DNA of 64,000 nt from the NCBI RefSeq assembly GCF_937960835.1, contig NZ_CALGPC010000003.1, forward strand, positions 200,263 through 264,262, read 5' to 3'. How positions within the stretch are numbered: the first letter of the stretch is position 1; each line of letters opens with the position of its first letter. A model generated the notes under the pieces. The model was not told the DNA's origin. It saw nothing but the letters and a program-made list of their open reading frames with translations, and did no database searches. This DNA comes from an uncultured Ferrovibrio sp. (GTDB taxonomy: Bacteria; Pseudomonadota; Alphaproteobacteria; Ferrovibrionales; Ferrovibrionaceae). Positions 24,438-32,380 of this stretch are shown here, one piece after another. The translations under genes and the position numbers were made by a program.

Positions 24438-24473
24438 CGGTGTCCATACCAGTAGGTTATGGGACAGGCACCG
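24438..24473. other. Imperfect hairpin downstream of lysR
   Basis: CGGTG and CACCG form an outer stem around an inner CCATACC/GGTTATGG helix with small bulges. It lies 15 bp after the lysR stop and has no T-run. It could slow transcription or be part of the leader of the TAXI-TRAP genes, whose start is 146 bp further on. The rest of the 196-bp gap shows nothing I can name. Confidence 0.3.
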
Positions 24474-24618
24474 ATACGCATGGTGGGTGGCTTAGGCTTT
24501 CCGCTATCACAGGGGGCGCGTGGGTCCGGCCATAGTCTTTGAACTGGGCATGTCCCGGTCTGGTCGTCAGGCGGCTCGCCATCGACGGCTACCGCAAGCA
24601 ATCACGGAGGAGAAAATA

Positions 24619-25599
24619 ATGACGCAGTTTACAGCCAAGCGCCTGTTCGGGGGTATCCTCGGCGCGGCCCTGTTGGCCGCCCTGCCCGGCACCGGCATGG
24701 CACAGCAGAAGTTCATCACCATCGGCACCGGCGGCGTGACCGGCGTCTATTACGCGGCCGGCGGCGCCATCTGCCGTCTGCTGAACAAGGACCGCAAGTC
24801 GCACGGCATCCGCTGCTCGGTCGAGTCGACCGGCGGTTCGGCCTACAACGTCAACACGATCCGCGCCGGCGAGCTCGACTTCGGCATGGCTCAGTCGGAC
24901 GTGCATTTCAACGGCCTGAAGGGCGTCGGCGCGTTCAAGGATGCCGGCCCGTTCGCCGATCTGCGCTCGGTCTACTCGATCCATCCCGAGCCGTTCACCG
25001 TGCTGGCCCGCAAGGAAATCAACGCCACCAAGTTCGAGGATCTGAAGGGCAAGCGCTTCAACGTCGGCAACCCCGGCTCGGGCACCCGTGCCTCGCTGGA
25101 AGAGCTGCTCGGCGCGCTCGGCTGGAAGCTGTCTGACTTCTCGCTCGCCTCCGAGCTGAAGGCCGACGAGCACGGCCCGGCGCTGTGCGACAACAAGATC
25201 GATGGCTTCTTCTACGGCGTCGGCCATCCTTCGGCCAACATCCAGGATCCGACCACCACCTGCGGCGCCAAGCTGGTCTCCATCGAGGGCCCGGCTGTCG
25301 ACAAGCTGGTTGCGGAGCATCCCTACTTCGCCAAGGCCACCATCCCGGGCGGCCTGTACAACAACAACCCGCAGCCGACCAACACCTACGGCGTGCTGGC
25401 GACCCTGGTCACCTCGGCCAAGGTCGACACCGAGACCGTCTATCAGCTGGTGAAGGCCACCTTCGAGAATTTCGACGAATTCAAGAAGCTGCATCCGGCT
25501 TTCGCCAACCTTGATCCGAAGAAGATGATCAAGGACGGCCTCTCGGCGCCGCTGCATGACGGTGCCGTGAAGTACTACAAGGAAAAGGGTTGGATGTAA
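24619..25599 (+). CDS. TAXI family TRAP transporter solute-binding subunit
   Basis: A 326-residue periplasmic protein. Signal peptide about residues 1-29 (LFGGILGAALLAALPGTGMA), then the TAXI N-terminal FITIGTGGVTGVYYAAGGAI. Other family blocks are CSVESTGGSAYNVNTIRAGE near 72, GSGTRASLEELLG near 154 and FFYGVGHPSANIQ near 196. GGAGGAGAAAATA before ATG 24619 sets the start. Ligands of characterised TAXI proteins are often glutamate or other dicarboxylates. A strong terminator separates it from the permease, as expected for an abundant binding protein. Confidence 0.95.
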   Translation: MTQFTAKRLFGGILGAALLAALPGTGMAQQKFITIGTGGVTGVYYAAGGAICRLLNKDRKSHGIRCSVESTGGSAYNVNTIRAGELDFGMAQSDVHFNGLKGVGAFKDAGPFADLRSVYSIHPEPFTVLARKEINATKFEDLKGKRFNVGNPGSGTRASLEELLGALGWKLSDFSLASELKADEHGPALCDNKIDGFFYGVGHPSANIQDPTTTCGAKLVSIEGPAVDKLVAEHPYFAKATIPGGLYNNNPQPTNTYGVLATLVTSAKVDTETVYQLVKATFENFDEFKKLHPAFANLDPKKMIKDGLSAPLHDGAVKYYKEKGWM

Positions 25600-25617
25600 T
25601 TTTTCACATCCGGGGAA

Positions 25618-25649
25618 GCCGGCCCGCGTAACTGCGGGCCGGCTTTTTT
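25618..25649 (+). terminator. Intrinsic terminator between TAXI binding protein and permease
   Basis: Perfect 10-bp GC stem (GCCGGCCCGC / GCGGGCCGGC), 6-nt loop and six T, 19 bp after the stop codon. It probably lowers expression of the downstream permease and queC relative to the binding protein. Confidence 0.9.
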
Positions 25650-25685
25650 GTTGAGCAGATGCCAGTAACGGACGGGGGATCGACC

Positions 25686-28283
25686 ATGACCGAAGCCAAG
25701 CCACGGCCAGCCACCGAACAGGAATTGCAGGAACTTGTCGCCGAAGCCGATCTCGGCGGCCGCGACCCAAAAGGCCTGGTGGCCAAAATCATCCTGACCG
25801 TCGCCGTCGCCTGGTCCACCTTCCAGGTCTGGTATGCCTCGCCGCTGCCGTTCATGCTCGGCGTCTTCATCCTGAACGACACCCAGGCCCGCGCGATCCA
25901 TCTCGGCTTCGCGGTCTTTCTCGCCTTCACCTGCTATCCGGCCTTCCGCAAGTCGCCGCGCAGCTATATCCCGCTGATCGACTGGATTCTGGCGCTCGCC
26001 GGTGCCTTTGCCGCTTCGTACCTGTATCTTTTCTACGTCGCGCTGTCGCAGCGGCCCGGCACCCCGACCTGGTATGACCTTGTCACTGCCGGTGTCGGCC
26101 TCGTGCTGCTGCTCGAAGCGACCCGCCGCACGCTTGGCCCGCCGATGGTGGTCGTGGCTGCGGTCTTCATCGTGTTTACCTTCGCCGGCCCCTACATGCC
26201 GGACGTGATCCAGCACAAGGGCGCGTCGGTCTACAAATTCCTGCAACATCAGTGGCTGACCACCGAAGGCGTCTTCGGCGTGGCGCTTGGCGTCTCCACC
26301 AGCTTCGTCTTCCTCTTCGTGCTGTTCGGCTCGCTGCTGGAGAAAGCCGGTGGCGGCAACTGGATGATGCAGATTTCGGTCGCCCTGCTCGGCCATCTGC
26401 GCGGTGGCCCCGCCAAGGTGGCCGTGGTGTCCTCAGCCCTGAATGGCGTGGTGTCCGGCTCGTCGGTTTCCAACGTCGTCTCCGGCGGCATCTTCACCAT
26501 CCCGATGATGAAGCGCACCGGCCTTTCCGGCATCAAGGCCGGCGCGATTGAGACCGCCTCCTCCGTCAACGGCCAGATCATGCCCCCGGTGATGGGTGCC
26601 GCCGCCTTCCTGATGACGGAATATGTCGGCCTGCCCTATTCCGAGATCGTCAAGCACGCCTTCCTGCCGGCGGTGATTTCCTACATCGCGCTGTTCTACA
26701 TCGTCGATCTGGAAGCCGTGAAAATCGGCTCCAAGCCGCTGGAGCGCGCCGTGAAGCGTCCGCGCCGCGAATTCTGGCTGCGCCAGGCATTGGGCTGGGC
26801 CGGCACCATCGTCGTGCTCTGCGTCCTGTATTATGCCGTGCTCGGCATTCAGGCCGCCTTCGGCGATGCCGCGCCCTGGCTGGTCGCGCTCGGCGGCCTT
26901 GCTGTCTATCTGCTAACGCTTTGGTATGCGACGAAGTTCCCCGACCTGGAATTGGACGACGCCAACAATCCAGACATCAAAGTGCCGGAAGCCTGGAGCG
27001 TGGCGCGCACCGGCCTGCAATTCATTCTGCCGATCATCGTATTGCTTTGGTGCTTGATGATCGAGGAATTGTCGCCTGGCCTTTCCGCCTTCTGGGCGAC
27101 CGCCACGATCATCGGCATCGTGGTGACGCAGCGGCCGATCATCGCGCTGTTCCGTAACAGCGGCGGCCTCGCTGCGGCATTCCGCCAGGGTGTGGCCGAT
27201 CTGATCGACGGCTTCAATCTCGGCGCCCGCAACATGATCGGCATTGGCATCGCGACCGCAACAGCCGGCATCATCGTGGGCACCGTGACGCTGACCGGCA
27301 TGGGCCTGATGATGACCGACTTCGTCGAGTTCGTCTCCGGCGGCAACATCATCATCATGCTGCTGCTGACGGCCTTCATCTGCCTGATCCTCGGCATGGG
27401 CATCCCGACCACGGCAAACTACATCCTGGTCGCCACCCTGATGGCGCCGGTAATCGTCGAGCTCGGCGCTCAGGCGGGCATCCCGATCCCGCTGATCGCC
27501 GTCCATCTCTTCGTCTTCTATTTCGGCATCATGGCCGACGTGACGCCGCCGGTGGGCCTGGCCTCCTTTGCCGCTGCCGCGATCTCGGGCGAGGATCCGA
27601 TCAAGACGGGCCTGCAGGGCACGCTGTACTCGATGCGCACGGCGATCCTGCCCTTTGTCTTCATCTTCAATCCGCAATTGCTGATGATCGACATCGACAA
27701 CACCATGGAAGCCCTCCTGGTGATCGGCGTCTCCACCATTGCCATCCTGGTCTTCTCGGCCGCCACCATGGGCTGGTTCCTGACCAAGAGCAAAATCTGG
27801 GAAACGGTCGTGCTGCTGCTGGTCTGCCTGGCGCTGTTCCGCCCCGGCCTGTTCTGGGATCAGCTCTACGAACCCTACAAGGAGGCGCCTGCGTCGCAGG
27901 TCTTTGATATCGCCGGCAAGCTGCCCGAGGATGGCCGCCTGCTGCTGGTCGTCAGCGGCGTCACCCTGGAAGGCGACGATGTGACCAAGACCATCAGCCT
28001 GCCGGTTGGCAAGCCGGGCGATGGCCGCAAGCGCCTGAACGACGCCGGTCTGATGGTCACGGCGCTGGGCAACCAGGTGCAGATCGGCTCGGTCCAGTTC
28101 GGCTCGGCGGCGCGCCGTGTCGGTCTGGAGCAGGGCTTCACCATCGAGCACGTGCTGCTGCCGGCTGACCGGCCCAGCAAGCACTGGGTCTATGTGCCGG
28201 CCTTCGCCTTGCTCGGTCTGGTGATGCTGCTGCAATGGCGTCGCCGGCGCCAGCAGCCGGCCGCCGCGCCGCAGGCCGCATGA
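25686..28283 (+). CDS. TRAP transporter 4TM/12TM fused permease (TAXI type)
   Basis: An 865-residue fusion of small and large TRAP permease domains. The first 4-5 spans (about residues 40-170) are the DctQ-like part; from about residue 195 the DctM-like part begins, with SSALNGVVSGSSVSNVVSGG near 250, ETASSVNGQIMPPVMGAAAF near 289 and LGMGIPTTANYILVATLMAP near 569. A hydrophilic C-terminal region of about 130 residues resembles DUF3394, ahead of a last span and an Arg-rich tail. ATG 25686 follows GGGGGATCGACC. Its stop overlaps queC. Confidence 0.95.
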   Translation: MTEAKPRPATEQELQELVAEADLGGRDPKGLVAKIILTVAVAWSTFQVWYASPLPFMLGVFILNDTQARAIHLGFAVFLAFTCYPAFRKSPRSYIPLIDWILALAGAFAASYLYLFYVALSQRPGTPTWYDLVTAGVGLVLLLEATRRTLGPPMVVVAAVFIVFTFAGPYMPDVIQHKGASVYKFLQHQWLTTEGVFGVALGVSTSFVFLFVLFGSLLEKAGGGNWMMQISVALLGHLRGGPAKVAVVSSALNGVVSGSSVSNVVSGGIFTIPMMKRTGLSGIKAGAIETASSVNGQIMPPVMGAAAFLMTEYVGLPYSEIVKHAFLPAVISYIALFYIVDLEAVKIGSKPLERAVKRPRREFWLRQALGWAGTIVVLCVLYYAVLGIQAAFGDAAPWLVALGGLAVYLLTLWYATKFPDLELDDANNPDIKVPEAWSVARTGLQFILPIIVLLWCLMIEELSPGLSAFWATATIIGIVVTQRPIIALFRNSGGLAAAFRQGVADLIDGFNLGARNMIGIGIATATAGIIVGTVTLTGMGLMMTDFVEFVSGGNIIIMLLLTAFICLILGMGIPTTANYILVATLMAPVIVELGAQAGIPIPLIAVHLFVFYFGIMADVTPPVGLASFAAAAISGEDPIKTGLQGTLYSMRTAILPFVFIFNPQLLMIDIDNTMEALLVIGVSTIAILVFSAATMGWFLTKSKIWETVVLLLVCLALFRPGLFWDQLYEPYKEAPASQVFDIAGKLPEDGRLLLVVSGVTLEGDDVTKTISLPVGKPGDGRKRLNDAGLMVTALGNQVQIGSVQFGSAARRVGLEQGFTIEHVLLPADRPSKHWVYVPAFALLGLVMLLQWRRRRQQPAAAPQAA

Positions 28284-28990
28284 TGCGTACCGTCGTTCTC
28301 TGCTCCGGCGGCATCGATTCCGCCACCTTGGCCTACAAGGTGGCGGCGGAGCGGCAGCTGGATCGTCTGGTCTCCTTCGATTACGGCCAGCGCCACCGGC
28401 GCGAACTGGAACATGCCGCGCTGATCGCCGAGCGGCTGGAAACGCGGCATGACGTGATCAACATCGCCGGGCTGGGGCGGTTCCTCTCAAGCTCGGCGCT
28501 GATCAGCGGCGGCGCCGAGCCGGTGCCGGACGGGCATTACGCCGAAGACAACATGAAGGCGACCGTGGTGCCGAACCGCAACGCCATCCTGCTCAGCATT
28601 GCCTTCGGCATTGCTGCCGGCGCGAAAGCCGATGCGGTCGGCATCGCCGTGCATGGCGGCGACCATTTCATCTATCCCGATTGCCGCCCCGCCTTTGTCG
28701 ATGCCTTCCGCGCGATGCAGGCATGCGCGCTGGAAGGCATGTGGGAAGTCGAGCTTTACGCGCCGTTTATCGGCACCGACAAGGCCGGGATCGTGCGCGA
28801 GGGCCTGCGGCTTGGCGTGCCTTATGAACTGACCTGGAGCTGCTACAAGGGCGGCGAGAAGCATTGCGGCCGCTGCGGCACCTGCGTCGAGCGCCGCGAA
28901 GCCTTCCATCTCGCCGGCGCGCCGGACCCGACGCAGTATGAGGATCCGGATTACTGGATCGAAGCGATCCGGAAGATGAAGACGGCGTAG
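28280..28990 (+). CDS. queC: 7-cyano-7-deazaguanine synthase QueC
   Basis: A 236-residue cytoplasmic enzyme that turns carboxy-deazaguanine into preQ0 with ATP and ammonia, on the route to queuosine in tRNA. The PP-loop LCSGGIDSATLAY starts at residue 7, YGQRHRRELEHA follows near 38, and the Zn site Cys cluster SCYKGGEKHCGRCGTC is near residue 190. The first ATG (28280) overlaps the permease stop (ATGATG); the second ATG, one codon on, is equally possible. No queD, queE or folE is in the window, and a VUT transporter gene converges on it. Confidence 0.96.
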   Translation: MMRTVVLCSGGIDSATLAYKVAAERQLDRLVSFDYGQRHRRELEHAALIAERLETRHDVINIAGLGRFLSSSALISGGAEPVPDGHYAEDNMKATVVPNRNAILLSIAFGIAAGAKADAVGIAVHGGDHFIYPDCRPAFVDAFRAMQACALEGMWEVELYAPFIGTDKAGIVREGLRLGVPYELTWSCYKGGEKHCGRCGTCVERREAFHLAGAPDPTQYEDPDYWIEAIRKMKTA

Positions 28991-28995
28991 ATGTC

Positions 28996-29025
28996 ATGCC
29001 CGGCCTTGCGCCGGGCATTTCTTTT
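28996..29025 (+). terminator. Terminator after queC (may serve the convergent VUT gene too)
   Basis: ATGCCCGGC and GCCGGGCAT form a 9-bp stem with a 5-nt loop, followed by TTTCTTTT. It starts 5 bp after the queC stop and lies just before the convergent VUT gene's end. Confidence 0.82.
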
Positions 29026-29034
29026 CAGCAGCGA

Positions 29035-29604
29035 TCAGGCGGCGGCAATCCCAAGCCGCGCATCGCGGTCGCGCAGCAGGCGGATGATCGGAATGCTGAA
29101 CAGCACCATCCAGGCCTTGCCGATGATCTGGCCGGCCAGATAGTCGAGGCTGCCGAAGGCCAGATACAAAAACACCACGGAGTCGACGCAAAGGCCCACC
29201 AGGCTGGACAGCAGCACGGCGCGGATCAGGCCGCGCTTTTGCAGCGGCGTGTAGACGGCAAAGTCGGCCAGTTCGGACAGCAGGAAGGCCGCAGCCGAAG
29301 CCACCACCAAGGACGGCGCAGCCACGAGCCCCGACAAGGCCGCGCCGGCCAGGATCGCCCCCAAGGTCCACAGCTTGCCGAGGCGGCGCTGCACCAGATC
29401 GCGCAGCACCAGCGCCAGGCCGATGATCAGCACGCCGCTCGGCGCGGTCACGGCCTGACCATTGAAGCCGGGCGCGACGGGGATGAGACATGGCCCCTGC
29501 GGCACGCAGATGGTGCCGACATTCCCGATCAGCCAGTTGGCCAGCGGGACGCAGGCGATGAACGCCGCCAGAAACGCAAATCCTTCCAGACGAATACGGG
29601 CCAT
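29035..29604 (-). CDS. VUT family protein (queuosine precursor transporter-like)
   Basis: A 189-residue inner-membrane protein with five or six spans (LEGFAFLAAFIACVPLANWLI, then SGVLIIGLALVLRDLVQRRLG, GAILAGAALSGLVAAP, VVASAAAFLLSELADFAVYT, GLCVDSVVFLYLAFGSL). The RDLVQRRLG, SELADFAVYTPLQ and DSVVFLYLAF motifs match the VUT/YhhQ family, which takes up queuosine precursors such as preQ0 or preQ1. AGGAG 9 bp upstream supports ATG 29604. Position opposite queC supports the queuosine link. I see no preQ1 riboswitch in the 63-bp gap upstream. Confidence 0.88.
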   Translation of the reverse strand: MARIRLEGFAFLAAFIACVPLANWLIGNVGTICVPQGPCLIPVAPGFNGQAVTAPSGVLIIGLALVLRDLVQRRLGKLWTLGAILAGAALSGLVAAPSLVVASAAAFLLSELADFAVYTPLQKRGLIRAVLLSSLVGLCVDSVVFLYLAFGSLDYLAGQIIGKAWMVLFSIPIIRLLRDRDARLGIAAA

Positions 29605-29667
29605 ATGGGGAGACTCCTGTCGGGGCTGGGATATACGGCCCCCGCCCTGTTAAGGCAACCCGGCGGC

Positions 29668-31269
29668 TTAGTCCTTGATTCTGCTCATTAAGCTGTCCAG
29701 CCGGTCGGCCTCAGAGGCCGGCTTGTCCCAGCGGATGCGGGCGATCCGGGGAAACCGCATGGCCACGCCGGATTTGTGCCGGCTGGAGCGGCGCAGGCCC
29801 TCATAGGCGATTTCCAGCACCAGGGCTGGCTCGACGCGGCGCACCGGGCCGAAGCGTTCGACGGTGTGGCTGCGCACCCAGCGGTCGAGCTGCTGCAATT
29901 CCTCGTCGGTGAAGCCGAAATAGGCTTTGCCGACCGGGACCAGCTCGGCATTGCCCGCCGCATCATCGCGCCAGCAGCCGAAGGTGAAATCCGAATAGAA
30001 GGACGAGCGTTTGCCGCTGCCGCGCTGCGCATAGAGCAGCACGGCATCCACCGTATCGGGCGCGCGCTTCCATTTGAACCACAGCCCTTTCGGCCTGCCC
30101 GCCACATAGGGGCTGTCGCGCCGCTTGAGCATCAGGCCCTCGGCATTCACCGAGGCCGCCAGTTGGCGCGCCTTCTCCAGCTCCTCCCAGCTCTTGAACG
30201 GAAGCTGCACCGAGAGATCGAAGCGCTCCAGCAACGGCATATGCAGCACGCGGCGGCGATACCAGTCCTCCAGCCGGGCCCGCCGTTCCTCGAAGGAGAG
30301 GCTGCGCAGATCCTCGTCGCCTTCGAACAGAATGTCGTAAAGGCGCACGAAAGCGGGACGCTGCTTCAACTGCGCAGCAGAGACCGTCTTGCGGTTCAGG
30401 CGCTGCTGCAACTCGTTGAAGCTGCCATGCTGATCGCCGATGCGCACCAGCAGTTCGCCGTCGAGAACCGCATCAAGCCCCTGCAGATCGCCGATCTCCG
30501 GGAAGGCGGCGCTGATCTCTTCGCCGCCGCGCGAAAAGATGCGTGTCTGCCGCGCCCCGCCCAGCACCTGCACACGGATGCCGTCCCATTTCCATTCGGC
30601 GCAAAAATCCTCTGGCTTGAGCTTCCGCAGATCAGCCTCGTCCACCGCCTGCGCCAGCATCAACGGCCGGAAAGCGGCCAGATGATCGACCTGTGGCCGC
30701 GCCCTGCCATGCTGCAGCCAGGCAAAAAGCTCGCGATAGGGCGGCTGCAGGCCGGGCCAGACTTCTTCGACCTCATCGATGGAAACCTGGCCGAACTCGG
30801 CCAAAGCCGTTTTCACCAGGCGCTCGGACACGCCGACCCGCAGGGAGCCGGTGAACAATTTGATCAGAGCCCAGCGGCCGGTGGCGTCCAGACGATCGAG
30901 CCAATCGCCGAGCAATCCTTGCGCCTCGCTGCGCCCGGCAATCCGCGCGCGTTCGATCACTTCCGACAGAGCAGGCGCCACATGCGCATCATCGTGATGC
31001 TCAGGCCAGATCAGGGCGACCGTCTCGGCCAGATCGCCGACGAAATCATAAGACCAGCGAAACAGCACCGGATCGCTGCGGCTTTCAGCCAGTTGACGGA
31101 CTGCCGCCGGCTTGATCGCGGCGATGTTCAGCGCGCCGGTCAAAGCCGCCAGTGCCCAGCCGCGATCAGGATCCGGCGTATGGGCGAAGTAGTCGCGCAG
31201 ATGCGCCAGCTTGGCATTGCGGCCAGGCGTGAAGATCAGGCTCTCCAGCAATGCGGAAAACGGCTTCAC
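29668..31269 (-). CDS. ATP-dependent DNA ligase (Lhr-associated type)
   Basis: A 533-residue ligase with an N-terminal DNA-binding domain (about 1-200), nucleotidyltransferase core and OB fold. The AMP-accepting Lys is K227 in motif I (AEWKWDGIRVQ); motif III LYDILF is near 318, motif IV EGLMLKRRDSPYV near 376 and motif V LWFKWKR near 394. It seals nicks with ATP and joins the MBL exonuclease, Lhr-core helicase and PdeM in the repair cluster known from Pseudomonas and other bacteria. The start overlaps the exonuclease stop by 4 bp. Confidence 0.95.
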   Translation of the reverse strand: MKPFSALLESLIFTPGRNAKLAHLRDYFAHTPDPDRGWALAALTGALNIAAIKPAAVRQLAESRSDPVLFRWSYDFVGDLAETVALIWPEHHDDAHVAPALSEVIERARIAGRSEAQGLLGDWLDRLDATGRWALIKLFTGSLRVGVSERLVKTALAEFGQVSIDEVEEVWPGLQPPYRELFAWLQHGRARPQVDHLAAFRPLMLAQAVDEADLRKLKPEDFCAEWKWDGIRVQVLGGARQTRIFSRGGEEISAAFPEIGDLQGLDAVLDGELLVRIGDQHGSFNELQQRLNRKTVSAAQLKQRPAFVRLYDILFEGDEDLRSLSFEERRARLEDWYRRRVLHMPLLERFDLSVQLPFKSWEELEKARQLAASVNAEGLMLKRRDSPYVAGRPKGLWFKWKRAPDTVDAVLLYAQRGSGKRSSFYSDFTFGCWRDDAAGNAELVPVGKAYFGFTDEELQQLDRWVRSHTVERFGPVRRVEPALVLEIAYEGLRRSSRHKSGVAMRFPRIARIRWDKPASEADRLDSLMSRIKD

Positions 31270-32282
31270 ACCGGATCCTCGTCCTCGAAACCGATGAGCG
31301 ACAACGCCCGGGTGCGGATGCCGCGCTGGCTGGCGGCATGGATCAGTGCCTCCTCGCGCCCATGGGTGACCCAGACCTCCGGCGCGCCGACCTCATCGAG
31401 CGTCGCGTTCAACTCGTCCCAGTCCGCGTGATCGGAAATCACCAACGGCAATTCCAGGCCGCGCTGCTTGGCGCGCTGCTTGACCCGCAGCCAGCCGGAG
31501 GCGGCGCAATTGACTGCATCTGGCAGGCGGCGCGACCAGCGGTCTTCGATGGCCGATGGCGGTGCCAGTACGATCTGGCCGACCAGTCCGGATTTGGGCA
31601 TGTCGCCGACATGCCGAAATTCGCCGAGATCGAGGCCGGAACTGCGGTAGAGCTCGCACAGGCCGACCAGTGCGCCATGCAGCCAGATCGGCGCGTCGTA
31701 GCCTGCCTCGCGCAGCAGCATGATCACACGCTGCGCCTTGCCCAGCGCATAGACGCCGACCAGATGCGCGCGTTCCGGGAAAAGCTGGACGGATTGCAGC
31801 AGCTTGGCGATCTCGTCCTTGTCATCGGGATGTTTGAAGATGGGCAAGGCGAAGGTCGCCTCGGTAACAAAGACATCGCAGCTCTGCACGTCGAAGGGCG
31901 GGCAAGTCGGATCGCGGCGGCGCTTATAGTCGCCGGACACCACGGCACGGCTGCCGCGATACTCCAGCACCACCTGGGCGGAGCCGAGCACGTGGCCTGC
32001 CGGGATCAGCCGTAAGGTCACATCCTTGATCGTCAGGCTCTCGCCGTATTGAAGCGCCTGCTGCTGACGGCCTGCCTCATCCCCCATGCGGAGCCGCATG
32101 ATCGACAAGGTCTGCGCTGTTGCCAGCACGTGGCGGTGGCCACCGCGGGCATGGTCGCTGTGGCCATGGGTGATAACGGCGCGATCCGATGGCGCCGTCG
32201 GGTCGATGTAGAAATCGCCGGGCTCGACATAGAGGCCGCGCGGCGTGGTCTTCAGCCAGGTTTCGGGATGGGGTGCGTGCAT
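31266..32282 (-). CDS. Ligase-associated DNA exonuclease (metallo-beta-lactamase fold)
   Basis: A 338-residue MBL/beta-CASP-type nuclease. The HxHxDH metal motif THGHSDHARGG is at about residues 39-48, GHVLGSAQVVLEY near 108, and SGDYKRRRDPTCPPF near 130. The C-terminal SDHADWDELN, near residue 285, is the conserved nuclease motif. I place the start at ATG 32282, where homologous N-termini begin (TPRGLYVEPGDFYIDP follows); an upstream ATG at 32321 with GGAG nearby is the alternative. With the chosen start there is no ribosome site and TATATC lies 10 bp upstream, suggesting a near-leaderless messenger. Confidence 0.92.
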   Translation of the reverse strand: MHAPHPETWLKTTPRGLYVEPGDFYIDPTAPSDRAVITHGHSDHARGGHRHVLATAQTLSIMRLRMGDEAGRQQQALQYGESLTIKDVTLRLIPAGHVLGSAQVVLEYRGSRAVVSGDYKRRRDPTCPPFDVQSCDVFVTEATFALPIFKHPDDKDEIAKLLQSVQLFPERAHLVGVYALGKAQRVIMLLREAGYDAPIWLHGALVGLCELYRSSGLDLGEFRHVGDMPKSGLVGQIVLAPPSAIEDRWSRRLPDAVNCAASGWLRVKQRAKQRGLELPLVISDHADWDELNATLDEVGAPEVWVTHGREEALIHAASQRGIRTRALSLIGFEDEDPV

Positions 32283-32380
32283 CTGTGGCAAAGATATAGG
32301 GCGCGGCAGCGTTCCATCCATTCCGTCCCTGCTCCACCGGCCGGTAGTGACGCGCCGCGATTCAGACCTATATCGCTGGC
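32283..32380. promoter_or_regulatory. Divergent promoter of the DNA repair cluster
   Basis: The 98-bp gap has the octamer CCTATATC on both strands: plus strand 32367-32374, 6 bp before the helicase ATG, and minus strand 32300-32293, 10 bp before the exonuclease ATG. Neither gene has a visible ribosome site. TATATC reads as a -10 hexamer, giving transcripts that start at or close to each ATG. No convincing -35 or LexA box is seen. Confidence 0.45.

Noticed and set aside
29605..29667. PreQ1 riboswitch upstream of the VUT gene
   Set aside because: The 63-bp gap shows no pseudoknot-forming pattern or A-rich tail of known preQ1 classes.
32283..32380. Possible alphaproteobacterial LexA box (GTTC-N7-GTTC) before the repair genes
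   Set aside because: Only one GTTC is present; the second half reads TCCG or GTCC, so the match is not supported.
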